Source: a virus. Taken from it: a stretch of 29,533 nucleotides of DNA. Location of the stretch: positions 1-29,533 of IMG/VR virus record IMGVR_UViG_3300020579_000029, one strand, 5' to 3'. Made by a program: the position numbers and the translations under genes. Of the stretch, positions 21,528 to 28,353 are shown piece by piece (position 1 is the first letter of the stretch; every line of letters begins with the position of its first letter). The notes beneath the pieces are model-generated. The model did not search any database and had not been told where the DNA came from. It saw only the letters and a list, made by a program, of their open reading frames with translations.

Positions 21528-21968
21528 CTATGCTGCGGGCGGTTGCGTCATGGGGCCGCCTCCCGCTTGAGTTGCACTTGGTGCGCCCGTGGCGGCGCTG
21601 AATCCCAGGGGCGATCGGACTGCACCCTGCGTTGATTGGGCTGACTGCAGCTCTTTGAGGGCCTTGTCGAGGGCCTTCACGGTTTGGCTGAGGTGCCCAG
21701 ACACGTTAGGCAGGCGCATACCGCTTTGGACGAACGCGGCCATCAGGGCTGCTTTCACACTTTGCAGAGTTCGCATCAGGAAGGCTGGGTCGGCACCGTG
21801 AAGTTCGCTGGACATTTGGCTGACCTGCGATCCAGCGTCCGAGGAGCCTTCGCCAGGGACGCCTCCTGGGGCGCCACCAGGGCCACCCGCACCACCACCT
21901 GCTCCCGCCGACAAGGATGTGAGGGCTGGGCCAAGCAGCGATGCGAGCGGGTTTGAAGCTGAGGCCAC
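21528..21968 (-). CDS. Gly/Ala/Ser-rich protein with a helical centre
   Basis: A 146-residue protein with a GTG start at 21968 that overlaps the TAG of the previous gene (TAGTG); the SD is weak, so it is probably coupled. The N-terminal ~45 residues are low complexity (SAGAGGGAGGPGGAPGGVPG). A helical middle (~55-115) reads AFLMRTLQSVKAALMAAFVQ and TVKALDKALKELQSAQSTQG. The tail is Ala/Pro/Gly-rich. I recognise no family. Such proteins, with two disordered ends and one helical bundle, occur near portal and scaffold genes in several phage groups. It may be a virion component or an assembly helper. Confidence 0.6.
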   Translation of the reverse strand: MASASNPLASLLGPALTSLSAGAGGGAGGPGGAPGGVPGEGSSDAGSQVSQMSSELHGADPAFLMRTLQSVKAALMAAFVQSGMRLPNVSGHLSQTVKALDKALKELQSAQSTQGAVRSPLGFSAATGAPSATQAGGGPMTQPPAA

Positions 21969-22213
21969 TAGCGTTTCTTACCCTTTTTGCCCATCTCTAG
22001 GTGAGCCACAAAGTTGTTCGGGTCGGGCGGCTCGCCTCCAGTGTCCCAGGGTTCGATCAGGTCGAGAACGTCGGGACCGGGTTCGGGGCCAGCCTTCATA
22101 ACGTTCAGGGGCGTGTTGAGGTCGGGGAAGTCTACGTTCTCGCGTACGGACTCCCGGTCGTCGCTTGCTGGATCGTAAGGCTTCCAAGCTGGACCGTGTT
22201 TACTTTGTGCCAT
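21968..22213 (-). CDS. Small acidic/proline-rich protein, function unknown
   Basis: An 81-residue protein from ATG 22213, with AAGGAG nine bases upstream; that SD lies in the last codons of the previous gene. It is Pro/Asp/Glu-rich and probably disordered (KPYDPASDDRESVRENVDF, GPEPGPDVLDLIEPWDTGGE), with a basic tip MGKKGKKR at the C-terminus. There is no hydrophobic core or catalytic motif. The basic tip resembles those of the other small proteins nearby. Function unknown; position in the block before the scaffold suggests a virion or assembly role. Confidence 0.6.
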   Translation of the reverse strand: MAQSKHGPAWKPYDPASDDRESVRENVDFPDLNTPLNVMKAGPEPGPDVLDLIEPWDTGGEPPDPNNFVAHLEMGKKGKKR

Positions 22214-22215
22214 GG

Positions 22216-22410
22216 CTATTTCTCCTTGTTACGCTTAGTGGCGCTGGCACCCGCAGGAGCATAGTTCATTGGGTCGGCGGGCATCACAGTGTTAATGTCG
22301 TCGTCCACCATCGGGGTGTCAGTTTCGTAGGGATAACTGTCGTGGTCGTTTACGGGGGACCACAGTGTGGGGGTGCGTTTAATGCCCCGGTTGTCGTATC
22401 GCGTTGTCAC
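22216..22410 (-). CDS. Small hydrophilic protein, function unknown
   Basis: A 64-residue protein with GTG start at 22410, after CAAGGAGCCAGC, a strong SD. The sequence is rich in Asp, Asn, Pro and Tyr (NDHDSYPYETDTPMVDDDIN) and ends in the basic KRNKEK. It is probably disordered and has no recognisable domain. Only two bases separate its stop from the next start, whose SD is embedded in its last codons, so the two are translated together. No function can be assigned. Confidence 0.55.
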   Translation of the reverse strand: MTTRYDNRGIKRTPTLWSPVNDHDSYPYETDTPMVDDDINTVMPADPMNYAPAGASATKRNKEK

Positions 22411-22429
22411 GCTGGCTCCTTGAGATTAT

Positions 22430-22451
22430 GGGGAGAGCCGCAGCCCTCCCC
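22430..22451 (-). other. Short GC-rich hairpin between two small genes
   Basis: GGGGAG (22430-22435) pairs with CTCCCC (22446-22451). An A-C mismatch and an inner GC/GC pair follow. It lies between the stop of the 18-residue basic gene and the SD of the GTG at 22410. There is no T-run, so a standard terminator is unlikely; mRNA processing or stability is possible. Confidence 0.35.
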
Positions 22452-22472
22452 CCTGAGTTTGCTTAGGTGCTG

Positions 22473-22529
22473 CTATTTCCGCTTTCCCTTACGACCACGG
22501 TGTCTCCGATCAACGAAGGTCACGCGCAT
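22473..22529 (-). CDS. 18-residue basic mini-gene
   Basis: ATG 22529 follows AGAAAGGAGACCAAC, one of the better SD sequences of the window, and the frame ends at TAG 22473. It encodes MRVTFVDRRHRGRKGKRK, an almost wholly basic peptide after the first seven residues. It is short enough to be chance, but SD strength and the shared GRKGKRK ending with its neighbours support translation. Function unknown; it may act as a DNA- or RNA-binding peptide, or translation itself may matter. Confidence 0.4.
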   Translation of the reverse strand: MRVTFVDRRHRGRKGKRK

Positions 22530-22544
22530 GTTGGTCTCCTTTCT

Positions 22545-22578
22545 CTGCCATAACCCCTTGTGGGGGAGACCCTGGCAG
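22545..22578 (-). other. Hairpin between the two basic mini-genes
   Basis: CTGCCA (22545-22550) pairs with TGGCAG (22573-22578), and inside it CCCC (22554-22557) pairs with GGGG (22562-22565) around a four-base loop. It sits directly before the SD of the 18-residue gene. There is no T-run, so it looks more like an mRNA structure than a terminator. Confidence 0.4.
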
Positions 22579-22599
22579 GAGGTGTTGCGAGTAAAATCG

Positions 22600-22689
22600 T
22601 TAGCGGCGCCTGCCGCCCTTGCGGCCACCTTTACGGCCACCCTTACCGCCACCCTTGAAAATTGATCCGCCTGTCAGTACGTTTGACAT
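22600..22689 (-). CDS. 29-residue Gly/Lys/Arg-repeat mini-gene
   Basis: ATG 22689 lies one base after the TGA of the previous gene, with GGAG six bases upstream; the TAA is at 22600. The peptide is MSNVLTGGSIF followed by KGG/RKGG repeats (KGGGKGGRKGGRKGGRRR). Repeats of this type occur in RNA- or DNA-binding tails. No other family is recognised. The regular repeat, good SD and operon position support a real gene. Length is a limit: it could be a chance frame in a repetitive segment. Confidence 0.5.
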   Translation of the reverse strand: MSNVLTGGSIFKGGGKGGRKGGRKGGRRR

Positions 22690-22690
22690 G

Positions 22691-22930
22691 TCACACTCCG
22701 TATACGACTAGGGATGCGGCTGTGTCGGCGCCGCTGGCTGCGATAGTTAGGGTGCCGCCAGAGACTGTGGCGCCCAGTGTTACCTGTGCAGATGAGTCCA
22801 AGGAGAAGGCGTCGATCATGCTGAAGCCGGTTGCGACAGTGTTCGTGTTGACCACGCTAATATTGGCGCAGTACATGCGCCGGTTGCCGCTGTAGCCGTA
22901 TATGAAACTGTTAACTGTTGCGGCTGCCAT
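22691..22930 (-). CDS. Small Ala/Thr/Ser-rich beta protein
   Basis: A 79-residue protein from ATG 22930, placed after GGGAGGAGGGCAC, a very strong SD, which suggests high expression. Sequence: SFIYGYSGNRRMYCANISVV, TGFSMIDAFSLDSSAQVTLG, and a C-terminal TLTIAASGADTAASLVVYGV, likely a compact beta sandwich. There is no signal peptide or catalytic motif. High predicted expression, small size and beta content fit a minor virion protein or decoration protein, but it lies well before the capsid gene. Function unknown. Confidence 0.6.
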   Translation of the reverse strand: MAAATVNSFIYGYSGNRRMYCANISVVNTNTVATGFSMIDAFSLDSSAQVTLGATVSGGTLTIAASGADTAASLVVYGV

Positions 22931-23051
22931 GTGCCCTCCTCCCGCTAACGGTGACGACGCACGTAATTACGCATGCTAGGACGCCTAAGAGTGTGGCGGC
23001 GATTTCTGCGCCCACGGGCCATTTAATTGATCCGCCACTCTGGGTGAGCAT
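22911..23051 (-). CDS. Small single-span membrane protein (start uncertain)
   Basis: The frame from ATG 23051 gives 46 residues. In-frame starts at 23090 (ATG) and 23108 (GTG) are possible, and none has a clear SD. The middle is a good transmembrane segment, about GAEIAATLLGVLACVITCVV, followed by a basic tail SGRRAHGSRNS, so positive-inside topology puts the C-terminus in the cytoplasm. The end overlaps the next gene by 20 bases and supplies its SD. A holin-like or membrane-anchor role could be imagined, but no lytic enzyme is nearby and the call remains open. The gene may be spurious. Confidence 0.42.
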   Translation of the reverse strand: MLTQSGGSIKWPVGAEIAATLLGVLACVITCVVTVSGRRAHGSRNS

Positions 23052-23334
23052 GCCATGATTGCCAAGCGCTGATAGCGGAACGCTCCACATATTCCCAGAA
23101 TGCCTCACTGTTGAACTTGTAGCGTGAGTCGTCTTGGATGCTCTTGTGGATCAGTAGGGGGACGCGGGTGCCGTCTACAACGTATTCGGCGTCCCAATAA
23201 TCTCCACGGTCGTGCCAGCTTATACGTGCTATCTCGTGGCCGTTTAACATTACGCTGTAAGGGTGGGGGGTGCCTGAGGGGATTACAAGGAGGGCTGTGC
23301 CGTATGCTCCGTGCAGGGCATGCCGATTAACCAT
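23023..23334 (-). CDS. Unknown 103-residue protein
   Basis: ATG 23334 has only a weak SD (GTGGTAAGCA). The sequence is mixed alpha/beta: YGTALLVIPSGTPHPYSVML, HEIARISWHDRGDYWDAEYV and SEAFWEYVERSAISAWQSW. It is rich in Trp, Tyr and His, which gives it the look of a real folded protein. It overlaps the HTH gene upstream by 52 bases and the membrane protein downstream by 29 bases if the latter starts at 23051. I recognise no family and assign no function. Confidence 0.5.
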   Translation of the reverse strand: MVNRHALHGAYGTALLVIPSGTPHPYSVMLNGHEIARISWHDRGDYWDAEYVVDGTRVPLLIHKSIQDDSRYKFNSEAFWEYVERSAISAWQSWHAHPEWRIN

Positions 23335-23513
23335 TGCTTACCACGGCTGTTTGGGCCACGGTATATCGCACAACCTGCATCCACTAGGGTGCCGTCTACA
23401 CACCACTGGCGGATGGTGCGGGGAGTTATGCCATAGAACTCGGCGGCTTCGATAGTGTCGTACCAGTTGTATTGAGGGTGCGTGCGTTTGAAATGTTCAC
23501 GGGTTGTGGGCAT
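23283..23513 (-). CDS. Small HTH (excisionase/MerR-like) DNA-binding protein
   Basis: A 76-residue protein from ATG 23513, with GAGG six bases upstream. Residues ~17-43 (WYDTIEAAEFYGITPRTIRQ, then WCVDGTL) match the helix-turn-helix of the MerR/excisionase-type 'HTH_17' fold: a leading strand, helix TIEAAEFYG, turn, and recognition helix PRTIRQW, followed by a G-T-L wing. The tail (IYRGPNSRGKQWLIG) could form the wing hairpin. Its start overlaps the HNH gene by 17 bases. Because it adjoins a homing enzyme it may belong to that mobile module or act as a regulator or packaging DNA-binding factor. The actual target is unknown. Confidence 0.65.
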   Translation of the reverse strand: MPTTREHFKRTHPQYNWYDTIEAAEFYGITPRTIRQWCVDGTLVDAGCAIYRGPNSRGKQWLIGMPCTEHTAQPSL

Positions 23514-24093
23514 GTTGGACCTCGCGTTCGTGGGGGCAGTATCCCATGGAGCCTCGGCAACAGTTACAGTTGAAGCAGAGTAGGCGGTATCTGTCCTTAG
23601 GGTAGCCTAGTTTGCGTACTTCCCTATAAACCATGCGGCTAGTCTTCAAGCGGCGCTTGTGCTCGGCGCCATCACCGTAGATGTGATCGAGTGTCATAAA
23701 CTCCCAACGGGATTCGTTGCATCCTGGGCAGGCACACTTACCACCGTAGGCGGCTATCAGCTCCATCTTCAGGTTGGTCTCATACTTGATCCTGCGTTCC
23801 TGAACACGCTCTTTGTGACGTTGAAAATAAGCACGCTGATATTCCCGCGCCTGTTCTCGGTGCTTCTCACGATATCGAGCTGCTGCTGCTTTGTACCACG
23901 GCTTATTTCTATTCTTTAGGTAAGCACGCTTAGAGTACTCCTTAGTCTTATCTGGATTAGCAGCAAACCACGCTTTGGCCACTGCTCGTATCTTCTCACC
24001 ATTAGCAATACGGCGCATGCGGCGATATTCGTGTAGGTGGTCCTTGTTGGCTGCAGCCCATTCACGGTGGCGCTCAGTTGCGGTGTTCATCAT
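23497..24093 (-). CDS. HNH homing endonuclease
   Basis: A 198-residue protein; ATG 24093 and the adjacent ATG 24090 both lie behind AGAGGACTT, the second at better spacing. The N-terminal ~105 residues are Arg/Lys-rich helices with repeated DNA-contact-like motifs (DKTKEYSKRAYLK, YREKHREQAREYQRAYFQRH). The C-terminal nuclease has zinc cysteines (CACPGC, ~120-125), LDHIYGDGAEHKRR with His137, and YRLLCFNCNCCRG with Asn175 and Cys173/176: the typical HNH core. It is free-standing immediately after the portal gene. It is probably a selfish homing enzyme aimed at a site near the portal gene. Activity looks intact since all expected residues are present. Confidence 0.85.
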   Translation of the reverse strand: MMNTATERHREWAAANKDHLHEYRRMRRIANGEKIRAVAKAWFAANPDKTKEYSKRAYLKNRNKPWYKAAAARYREKHREQAREYQRAYFQRHKERVQERRIKYETNLKMELIAAYGGKCACPGCNESRWEFMTLDHIYGDGAEHKRRLKTSRMVYREVRKLGYPKDRYRLLCFNCNCCRGSMGYCPHEREVQHAHNP

Positions 24094-24109
24094 AAGTCCT
24101 CTAGAATCA

Positions 24110-25798
24110 TCACCTTGGCCTTTTCAACTTGCTCAAGGCGCTTAGTTGGAGTTCTTCTCTTACCTCAGCAGCTATTTCTGCACTATCTGGAAACTCCAGC
24201 GCTTCAAGGGCTCGTCCAAGCGGCATGTGACCTTCCTTTAACAGGCCCATCACCAAGGTACGCATGGCGGCAGCGGACATTGGGCGGATGGATGTGTGGT
24301 CCAGGTAAACGTCGTAGTCTTCGATGGGGCCTAGCTCGGGCCACGCCGTCAGCTTCACATCTCCGCTGTCTTGGGATACGAACTGTGTGCCCTGCTTAAG
24401 GTTGCGCATGGTCCAGAACACCAGTTCTGCGGTGCGTTGGACGCTCTCGGCCATCATTCGGGCTCGCATTCTGGTGAGGAATTGGGACTGGAATATGGAT
24501 GCATCGTTCAGGTCGGCGCCTACGTTGCCGGGGGCCTGTTGACCAGCTCTAGCTGGTGTGAACCCTTGTAGCTCTTTCTGCAGCGTCAGTAACTGTTGGG
24601 GCGCCTGGGTCATGTGAGCGGGCATGGCTTGAGGGTATTTACATTCGGGCACAGGGGAGTTGGCGTTGATGATGCACACCTGGGCAGGGATGCCACCGAA
24701 CTCTTCGGCACGCAGACCGGTGCGCTCGTCAATGAACCAGATCATGTTGTTGGTGCGGACGGCGTTTTCAAAGTTTTGGGTCAGGTGGCGCTCTGCGAGT
24801 TCCTGTAGGCCCTTTGTGTACCTGACAGGTGGTGGGCACCAGAAGCTGCCAAGGGTCGGCATGGCGTGGTAGGGGATTATTGGCCAGCTGCGGAACGGGT
24901 AGGGGTTGTCGCCGTCGGCCAGGACTATGCCGTCGCACTCTACGATCCAGCGACCGTTGGGCCACTTGAGCTTGCGGCGAGGGGCAGGGATCAGTGCTCC
25001 CAATTGTGATTGGATGCGTTCAACGTCTTCTTTGGGGATGTCCATGGAAGTGTAGTCGCGGATGTACAAGTGCCTTACGGTTAGGCGACCGTCGCCACTA
25101 GGTTTTATTGTGGGTATGCCACCGCTGATGCTCATGGGGCCGTCAGGTAGTTTGAGGCCGATGTCGAAGCCGTCGGGTGGTGCGGACGCCCGGCCGAGTA
25201 CGTTGCGTGGATGGACACGGTAACCGTTCTCGGGCCATAGACGCTGGATTTCGTCAATGTACATGCGGTCTTTTAGGATCACGTAGACCCACTGTTCGGG
25301 GTCCGCGCTGCCTGGATCGGGGAACACTGTCGAGGGGTCGCGGACTTCCATCCACACTTGGCCTTGGCCGCGCTTAGCCTCGGGATCGAAGCCTACCTGG
25401 ATGAAGCCCGTGCCGCAGTAGAGGCCCCAGAGTTCGGCCAGGAATATTTTGTTGTTGAAATACTGCTGGCGCCAGTGTTCGGTGAAGCCGTCTTCGGCGG
25501 CGCGGTCGCGCTTGCCGTCCTTCATGATGAATATCTTGGGCTGCTGATCGCTGAGGTCGGTGGCTTCGTTCAGCATTAGGGTTTGGAGCTGGGGTACGAC
25601 TACGCGGGGGCGGAAGGTGGGTGAGGCGGGGAAGCGGCCTGTGAGGCTGTGAAAGTCACGGACCTCTTGGAACCAGTCGTCGCCCAGGGTGTTGTCGCGC
25701 TCGTCCTGACTTATGCGCTCCAGCTCATCAATCTGCCGGGTGATGGTTAGGTCGGGTGACTCTTGCGCGGTTTCACGTTTGATGTTGATGATGGCCAT
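24110..25798 (-). CDS. Portal protein
   Basis: A 562-residue protein from ATG 25798 (MAIINIKRETAQ), with AAGGT upstream; an upstream in-frame start at 25837 lies within the previous gene and lacks an SD. Recognisable regions are the wing (LGDDWFQEVRDFHSLTGRFP, LWGLYCGTGFIQVGFDPEA) and VWMEVRDPSTVFPDPGS, a typical portal strand. Next come the clip/stem (SWPIIPYHAMPTLGSFW, KGLQELAERHLTQNFENAVR) and the helix near the tunnel loop (SQFLTRMRARMMAESVQRTA). Twelve such subunits form the DNA entry ring at one capsid vertex, to which TerL docks. It lies between the terminase region and the scaffold/capsid genes as expected. Portal identity rests on overall pattern and place. Confidence 0.82.
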   Translation of the reverse strand: MAIINIKRETAQESPDLTITRQIDELERISQDERDNTLGDDWFQEVRDFHSLTGRFPASPTFRPRVVVPQLQTLMLNEATDLSDQQPKIFIMKDGKRDRAAEDGFTEHWRQQYFNNKIFLAELWGLYCGTGFIQVGFDPEAKRGQGQVWMEVRDPSTVFPDPGSADPEQWVYVILKDRMYIDEIQRLWPENGYRVHPRNVLGRASAPPDGFDIGLKLPDGPMSISGGIPTIKPSGDGRLTVRHLYIRDYTSMDIPKEDVERIQSQLGALIPAPRRKLKWPNGRWIVECDGIVLADGDNPYPFRSWPIIPYHAMPTLGSFWCPPPVRYTKGLQELAERHLTQNFENAVRTNNMIWFIDERTGLRAEEFGGIPAQVCIINANSPVPECKYPQAMPAHMTQAPQQLLTLQKELQGFTPARAGQQAPGNVGADLNDASIFQSQFLTRMRARMMAESVQRTAELVFWTMRNLKQGTQFVSQDSGDVKLTAWPELGPIEDYDVYLDHTSIRPMSAAAMRTLVMGLLKEGHMPLGRALEALEFPDSAEIAAEVREELQLSALSKLKRPR

Positions 25799-25799
25799 A

Positions 25800-26216
25800 T
25801 CACTGTACCTTAGGCTTTGCAAACAGAGTGTCGTCACCGTTCAGGTAGCCGCGCAGGGCGGCGATTGGGTCCTCAGACTTGATACCCTCTTCCTGCTTCA
25901 GGAAATCTTCAATCGCTATGCCCACTTTTACCCAGCTATCAAAGGTCATAACCTGAGGGACCAGTAACTGTGGATTGCCCATTACTTTACTTTGCAAGTC
26001 GGCCCACGCTGTGATGCGGCTAGAGCGCCGGTTCTTTTTGAACGCTTGGCCTATCGCGCTTAGGATGTCTGCGGGCGTTGCGTACTCGCGGTCGTCCGAC
26101 GCGCTGCCGCTCGACGCAGTAGACCTGCTTCGATCTCCGCTAGGTCGCTGTCGGTCGGTACGGTCATGCGTGGCGGCTTCGTTGTCTGGTCTGTCTGGCG
26201 TTCTGGGCGTACCCAT
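25800..26216 (-). CDS. Unknown protein between terminase region and portal, start overprinted on its neighbour
   Basis: A 138-residue protein. ATG 26216 follows CCGGAGGCAGCCGA, a strong SD that lies inside the preceding gene's codons. The first ~45 residues, which share DNA with that gene in another frame, are low complexity (THDRTDRQRPSGDRSRSTAS). The rest reads like a folded helical protein: DILSAIGQAFKKNRRSSR, FDSWVKVGIAIEDFLKQEEG and DPIAALRGYLNGDD. No family is recognised. Place and size would suit a small terminase subunit or a packaging helper, but there is no visible HTH. The portal gene starts one base after its TGA. Confidence 0.55.
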   Translation of the reverse strand: MGTPRTPDRPDNEAATHDRTDRQRPSGDRSRSTASSGSASDDREYATPADILSAIGQAFKKNRRSSRITAWADLQSKVMGNPQLLVPQVMTFDSWVKVGIAIEDFLKQEEGIKSEDPIAALRGYLNGDDTLFAKPKVQ

Positions 26217-26446
26217 TCGGCTGCCTCCGGGTTGACCACTAGCATTTCTGCGAACTGGCTCCCTGCCCTGATCACTAGTTCACCACTGAGCGGATCGTAG
26301 TCTGTGTAGAGTATGGAGCGCTCGTTGAGTTGGTCGATGTCGCTGCACTTTATGCGTAGCTCGCCACCCTCTCTACGGGCCAGCGCAAGGAGTACACGGG
26401 TGTAGTAGGAGAGCGGGTCCTGCTTTCCGCGTGTGTGTGAGGGCAC
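26060..26446 (-). CDS. Unknown protein after the terminase
   Basis: A 128-residue protein with GTG start at 26446, overlapping the previous TAG by one base (TAGTG) and preceded by AAAGGTAG. A stop lies in frame just upstream, so no longer version exists. Residues ~13-75 are well ordered: YYTRVLLALARREGGELRIK, LNERSILYTDYDPLSGELVI and MLVVNPEAAEWV. This has the look of small proteins often found beside phage terminases. The Lys/Arg-rich C-terminus includes DLAEIEAGLLRRAAARR. Its last 157 bases are overprinted by the next gene. Function unknown. Confidence 0.6.
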   Translation of the reverse strand: MPSHTRGKQDPLSYYTRVLLALARREGGELRIKCSDIDQLNERSILYTDYDPLSGELVIRAGSQFAEMLVVNPEAAEWVRPERQTDQTTKPPRMTVPTDSDLAEIEAGLLRRAAARRTTASTQRPQTS

Positions 26447-26610
26447 TAGCGTCTACCTTTGTCTTTGCGGCGGCCATAGGCTTGTTCGGATCGCAGCCTG
26501 GATACTTTGGCGCCGCGCTTTTCACTGACGCCCTGGTTGGGGATGAAGCCACCGGTGGGTTCGCCGTGCATGTGGCGGCCTTTCATACGGCCCTTTGAGT
26601 TGCGTGCCAT
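26446..26610 (-). CDS. 54-residue basic protein next to the terminase
   Basis: ATG 26610 directly follows the TerL stop (TAA|ATG), with GGAGGGTATCTAA upstream giving a good SD, and TAG lies at 26446. Sequence blocks: MARNSKGRMKGRHMHGEPTG, NQGVSEKRGAKVSRLRSEQA and a basic end GRRKDKGRR. About a third of residues are Lys or Arg. There is no hydrophobic core or known domain. Its place between TerL and the portal-side genes hints at packaging, for example contacting DNA, but nothing proves this. It belongs with the other very small basic genes of this window. Confidence 0.65.
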   Translation of the reverse strand: MARNSKGRMKGRHMHGEPTGGFIPNQGVSEKRGAKVSRLRSEQAYGRRKDKGRR

Positions 26611-28353
26611 TTAGATACCCTCCAGTCCATGTCCTAGTATCGGCCTACTGCTACCTTTGGACGATGACATAACCTTTTTGAAGTGGCGCTGCAGGCTGAA
26701 CTCCAGGTCGTCTTGCCACTTTGGCAGTTTTTCGCGTAGCTGGTCGTCGTCGGTGCCCATCACGAAGGGGTCGCGCCACACACGTTTACCCAGCACCTTA
26801 GGGGGCGGGTTCTGGACGTACGCTATCGCTGCGAGCATGGCGGACATCAAGATGTCGTCGTGGCCGTACTCTACTTCCCAGCGCCCGCTCTCCACTAAGG
26901 TAGCTTGGTCAAGTTGTTCGAGGCAGGCTTCGTCCCTGACGGTTAGGGTGGGGAACTCTTCGCCGCGCATCTTTCCACGGATGCAGGTGCGGAAGTTGTC
27001 AAACAGTTTGCGGCGCGAGTAGGTGGTGGTTTCCCAGCCGATCAGGGTGGAAGGTTTGCGGCCCCACTTGTCGTCCTTACCTTTCCACAGGGCGAAGTTA
27101 GGGTACATGAGTTGGTCGCGTAGGATGCGGATGGTTTCGCGGCCACTGTTGCCGGTGAGTTCGACGTTGAGCATGGCCTTGTTGTACCAGCGACCGGCTA
27201 CGTTCAGGTACTGCGCTAGGATGTCGGGGGTGATGCGTTCACTGTACCGGGCCACGATTGCGCCTACTGTGCCGTCGATCACTGTGAAGGCTGCGAAGTC
27301 GCCCTCTTCTACACCCACGGCGGCGTCGGCGCCTATGTAATATGTGTGGCCCACTTTAGGTTCTTCCCACAACAGCAGGGAGCCCTGGGGGGTCTTTTCA
27401 AAGCGCGGGTGGTCGGCGTCCCAGTGCAGATGGCCTTTGGCGACTGGGGCTACGATGCACTCACGCACATACTTGATTTCGTCGGGCGGGAACGCTGGGT
27501 CACCCGATGCGACGAACGCTACTTCTGGGGTCCACGGGTATTCCTGGGAAAACCTTGGCAGCATGCCTTGACACTTATTTTCTAGCGTGTAGCGCATCCA
27601 GGATATCTGGGCTTTGTTGGCGTTGAATGGCGGGGCCATCAGTTCGCGTTCAAGGTCGGTGGCGGGGGCGTCGTCGGCGTCGGCGGGGTCGGCTATGCAC
27701 ACGGGATCGTCCAGGAAGCCGATGAACACTGGAATGTAGCCGTTGTGGCCTGCGACTGCGCTCTTCCAGAACTCGTAGAACACTTTGCCTGGTCCGACTC
27801 TGCCGAAGGCTGTCGATTCGATTATGACCATGGTGTCGGGGCCTTCGCTGACTGCGGGCAGTAGTGACAGGAAACTTTCTTCACCAGGGAACTTGGCCGC
27901 TTCGGACATGTGCAGGGCTGACAGTGTGAGGCCGCGTCCACCTCCAATGGAGCCTGCGGTGGCGATGTCCAGGATGCTGTCGCCGCCTTTGTGTTTTACG
28001 ACAATGTGCTTGGTGAAAATGTCGCCTACTTTTACGGGGAGTGCTTTGGCGAGGTCGCGGGGGACCCTGAATAAACCTTCTGCGGTGTCGTTCAGGTGCG
28101 CTACGATTTTGGCGTGGGCCTGTTCGCGGGCCAGGCAGTGCAGCAACAGTAGAGCATCAGCCTCACTGCTTATGCCTACGCGGCGGCTTTTTAGAACGAT
28201 GGCCCGTACCATTTCGGACTCTTCGTACTGCTCGGATATCTTTCTGGTAAATATCTCCTGGGAGGGGCGTAACTTAAATGGTACGCTGCGTCCGTGGATC
28301 AGGTCGCGGATGGGCAGCTTTTCGAGCAGATCGACGGAGCGCTGGATGTTCAT
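26611..28353 (-). CDS. terL: Terminase large subunit (DNA-packaging ATPase/nuclease)
   Basis: A 580-residue protein that packages DNA into the procapsid through the portal ring. The ATPase part has a Walker-A-like LKSRRVGISS (residues 54-63) and a Walker B segment LTLSALHMSEAAKFP (142-156) with Glu151 as the likely catalytic acid. The nuclease part has the three acidic clusters of the RNase-H-like fold: YYIGADAAVG with Asp343, VELTGNSG with Glu398, and GHDD with Asp499/Asp500. ATG 28353 overlaps the stop of the homing endonuclease gene (ATGA) and has no strong SD. The gene appears complete. Packaging mode (pac or cos) cannot be told from it alone. Confidence 0.93.
   Translation of the reverse strand: MNIQRSVDLLEKLPIRDLIHGRSVPFKLRPSQEIFTRKISEQYEESEMVRAIVLKSRRVGISSEADALLLLHCLAREQAHAKIVAHLNDTAEGLFRVPRDLAKALPVKVGDIFTKHIVVKHKGGDSILDIATAGSIGGGRGLTLSALHMSEAAKFPGEESFLSLLPAVSEGPDTMVIIESTAFGRVGPGKVFYEFWKSAVAGHNGYIPVFIGFLDDPVCIADPADADDAPATDLERELMAPPFNANKAQISWMRYTLENKCQGMLPRFSQEYPWTPEVAFVASGDPAFPPDEIKYVRECIVAPVAKGHLHWDADHPRFEKTPQGSLLLWEEPKVGHTYYIGADAAVGVEEGDFAAFTVIDGTVGAIVARYSERITPDILAQYLNVAGRWYNKAMLNVELTGNSGRETIRILRDQLMYPNFALWKGKDDKWGRKPSTLIGWETTTYSRRKLFDNFRTCIRGKMRGEEFPTLTVRDEACLEQLDQATLVESGRWEVEYGHDDILMSAMLAAIAYVQNPPPKVLGKRVWRDPFVMGTDDDQLREKLPKWQDDLEFSLQRHFKKVMSSSKGSSRPILGHGLEGI

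Noticed and set aside
22911-23051. Holin assignment for the small membrane protein
   Set aside because: One membrane span and a basic tail alone are not enough, the start is uncertain, and no endolysin or spanin is present in the window.
26060-26216. Programmed -1 frameshift joining the two overlapping genes
   Set aside because: The frame relation fits -1, but no XXXYYYZ slippery site or downstream pseudoknot is visible, and the second gene has its own strong SD and ATG.
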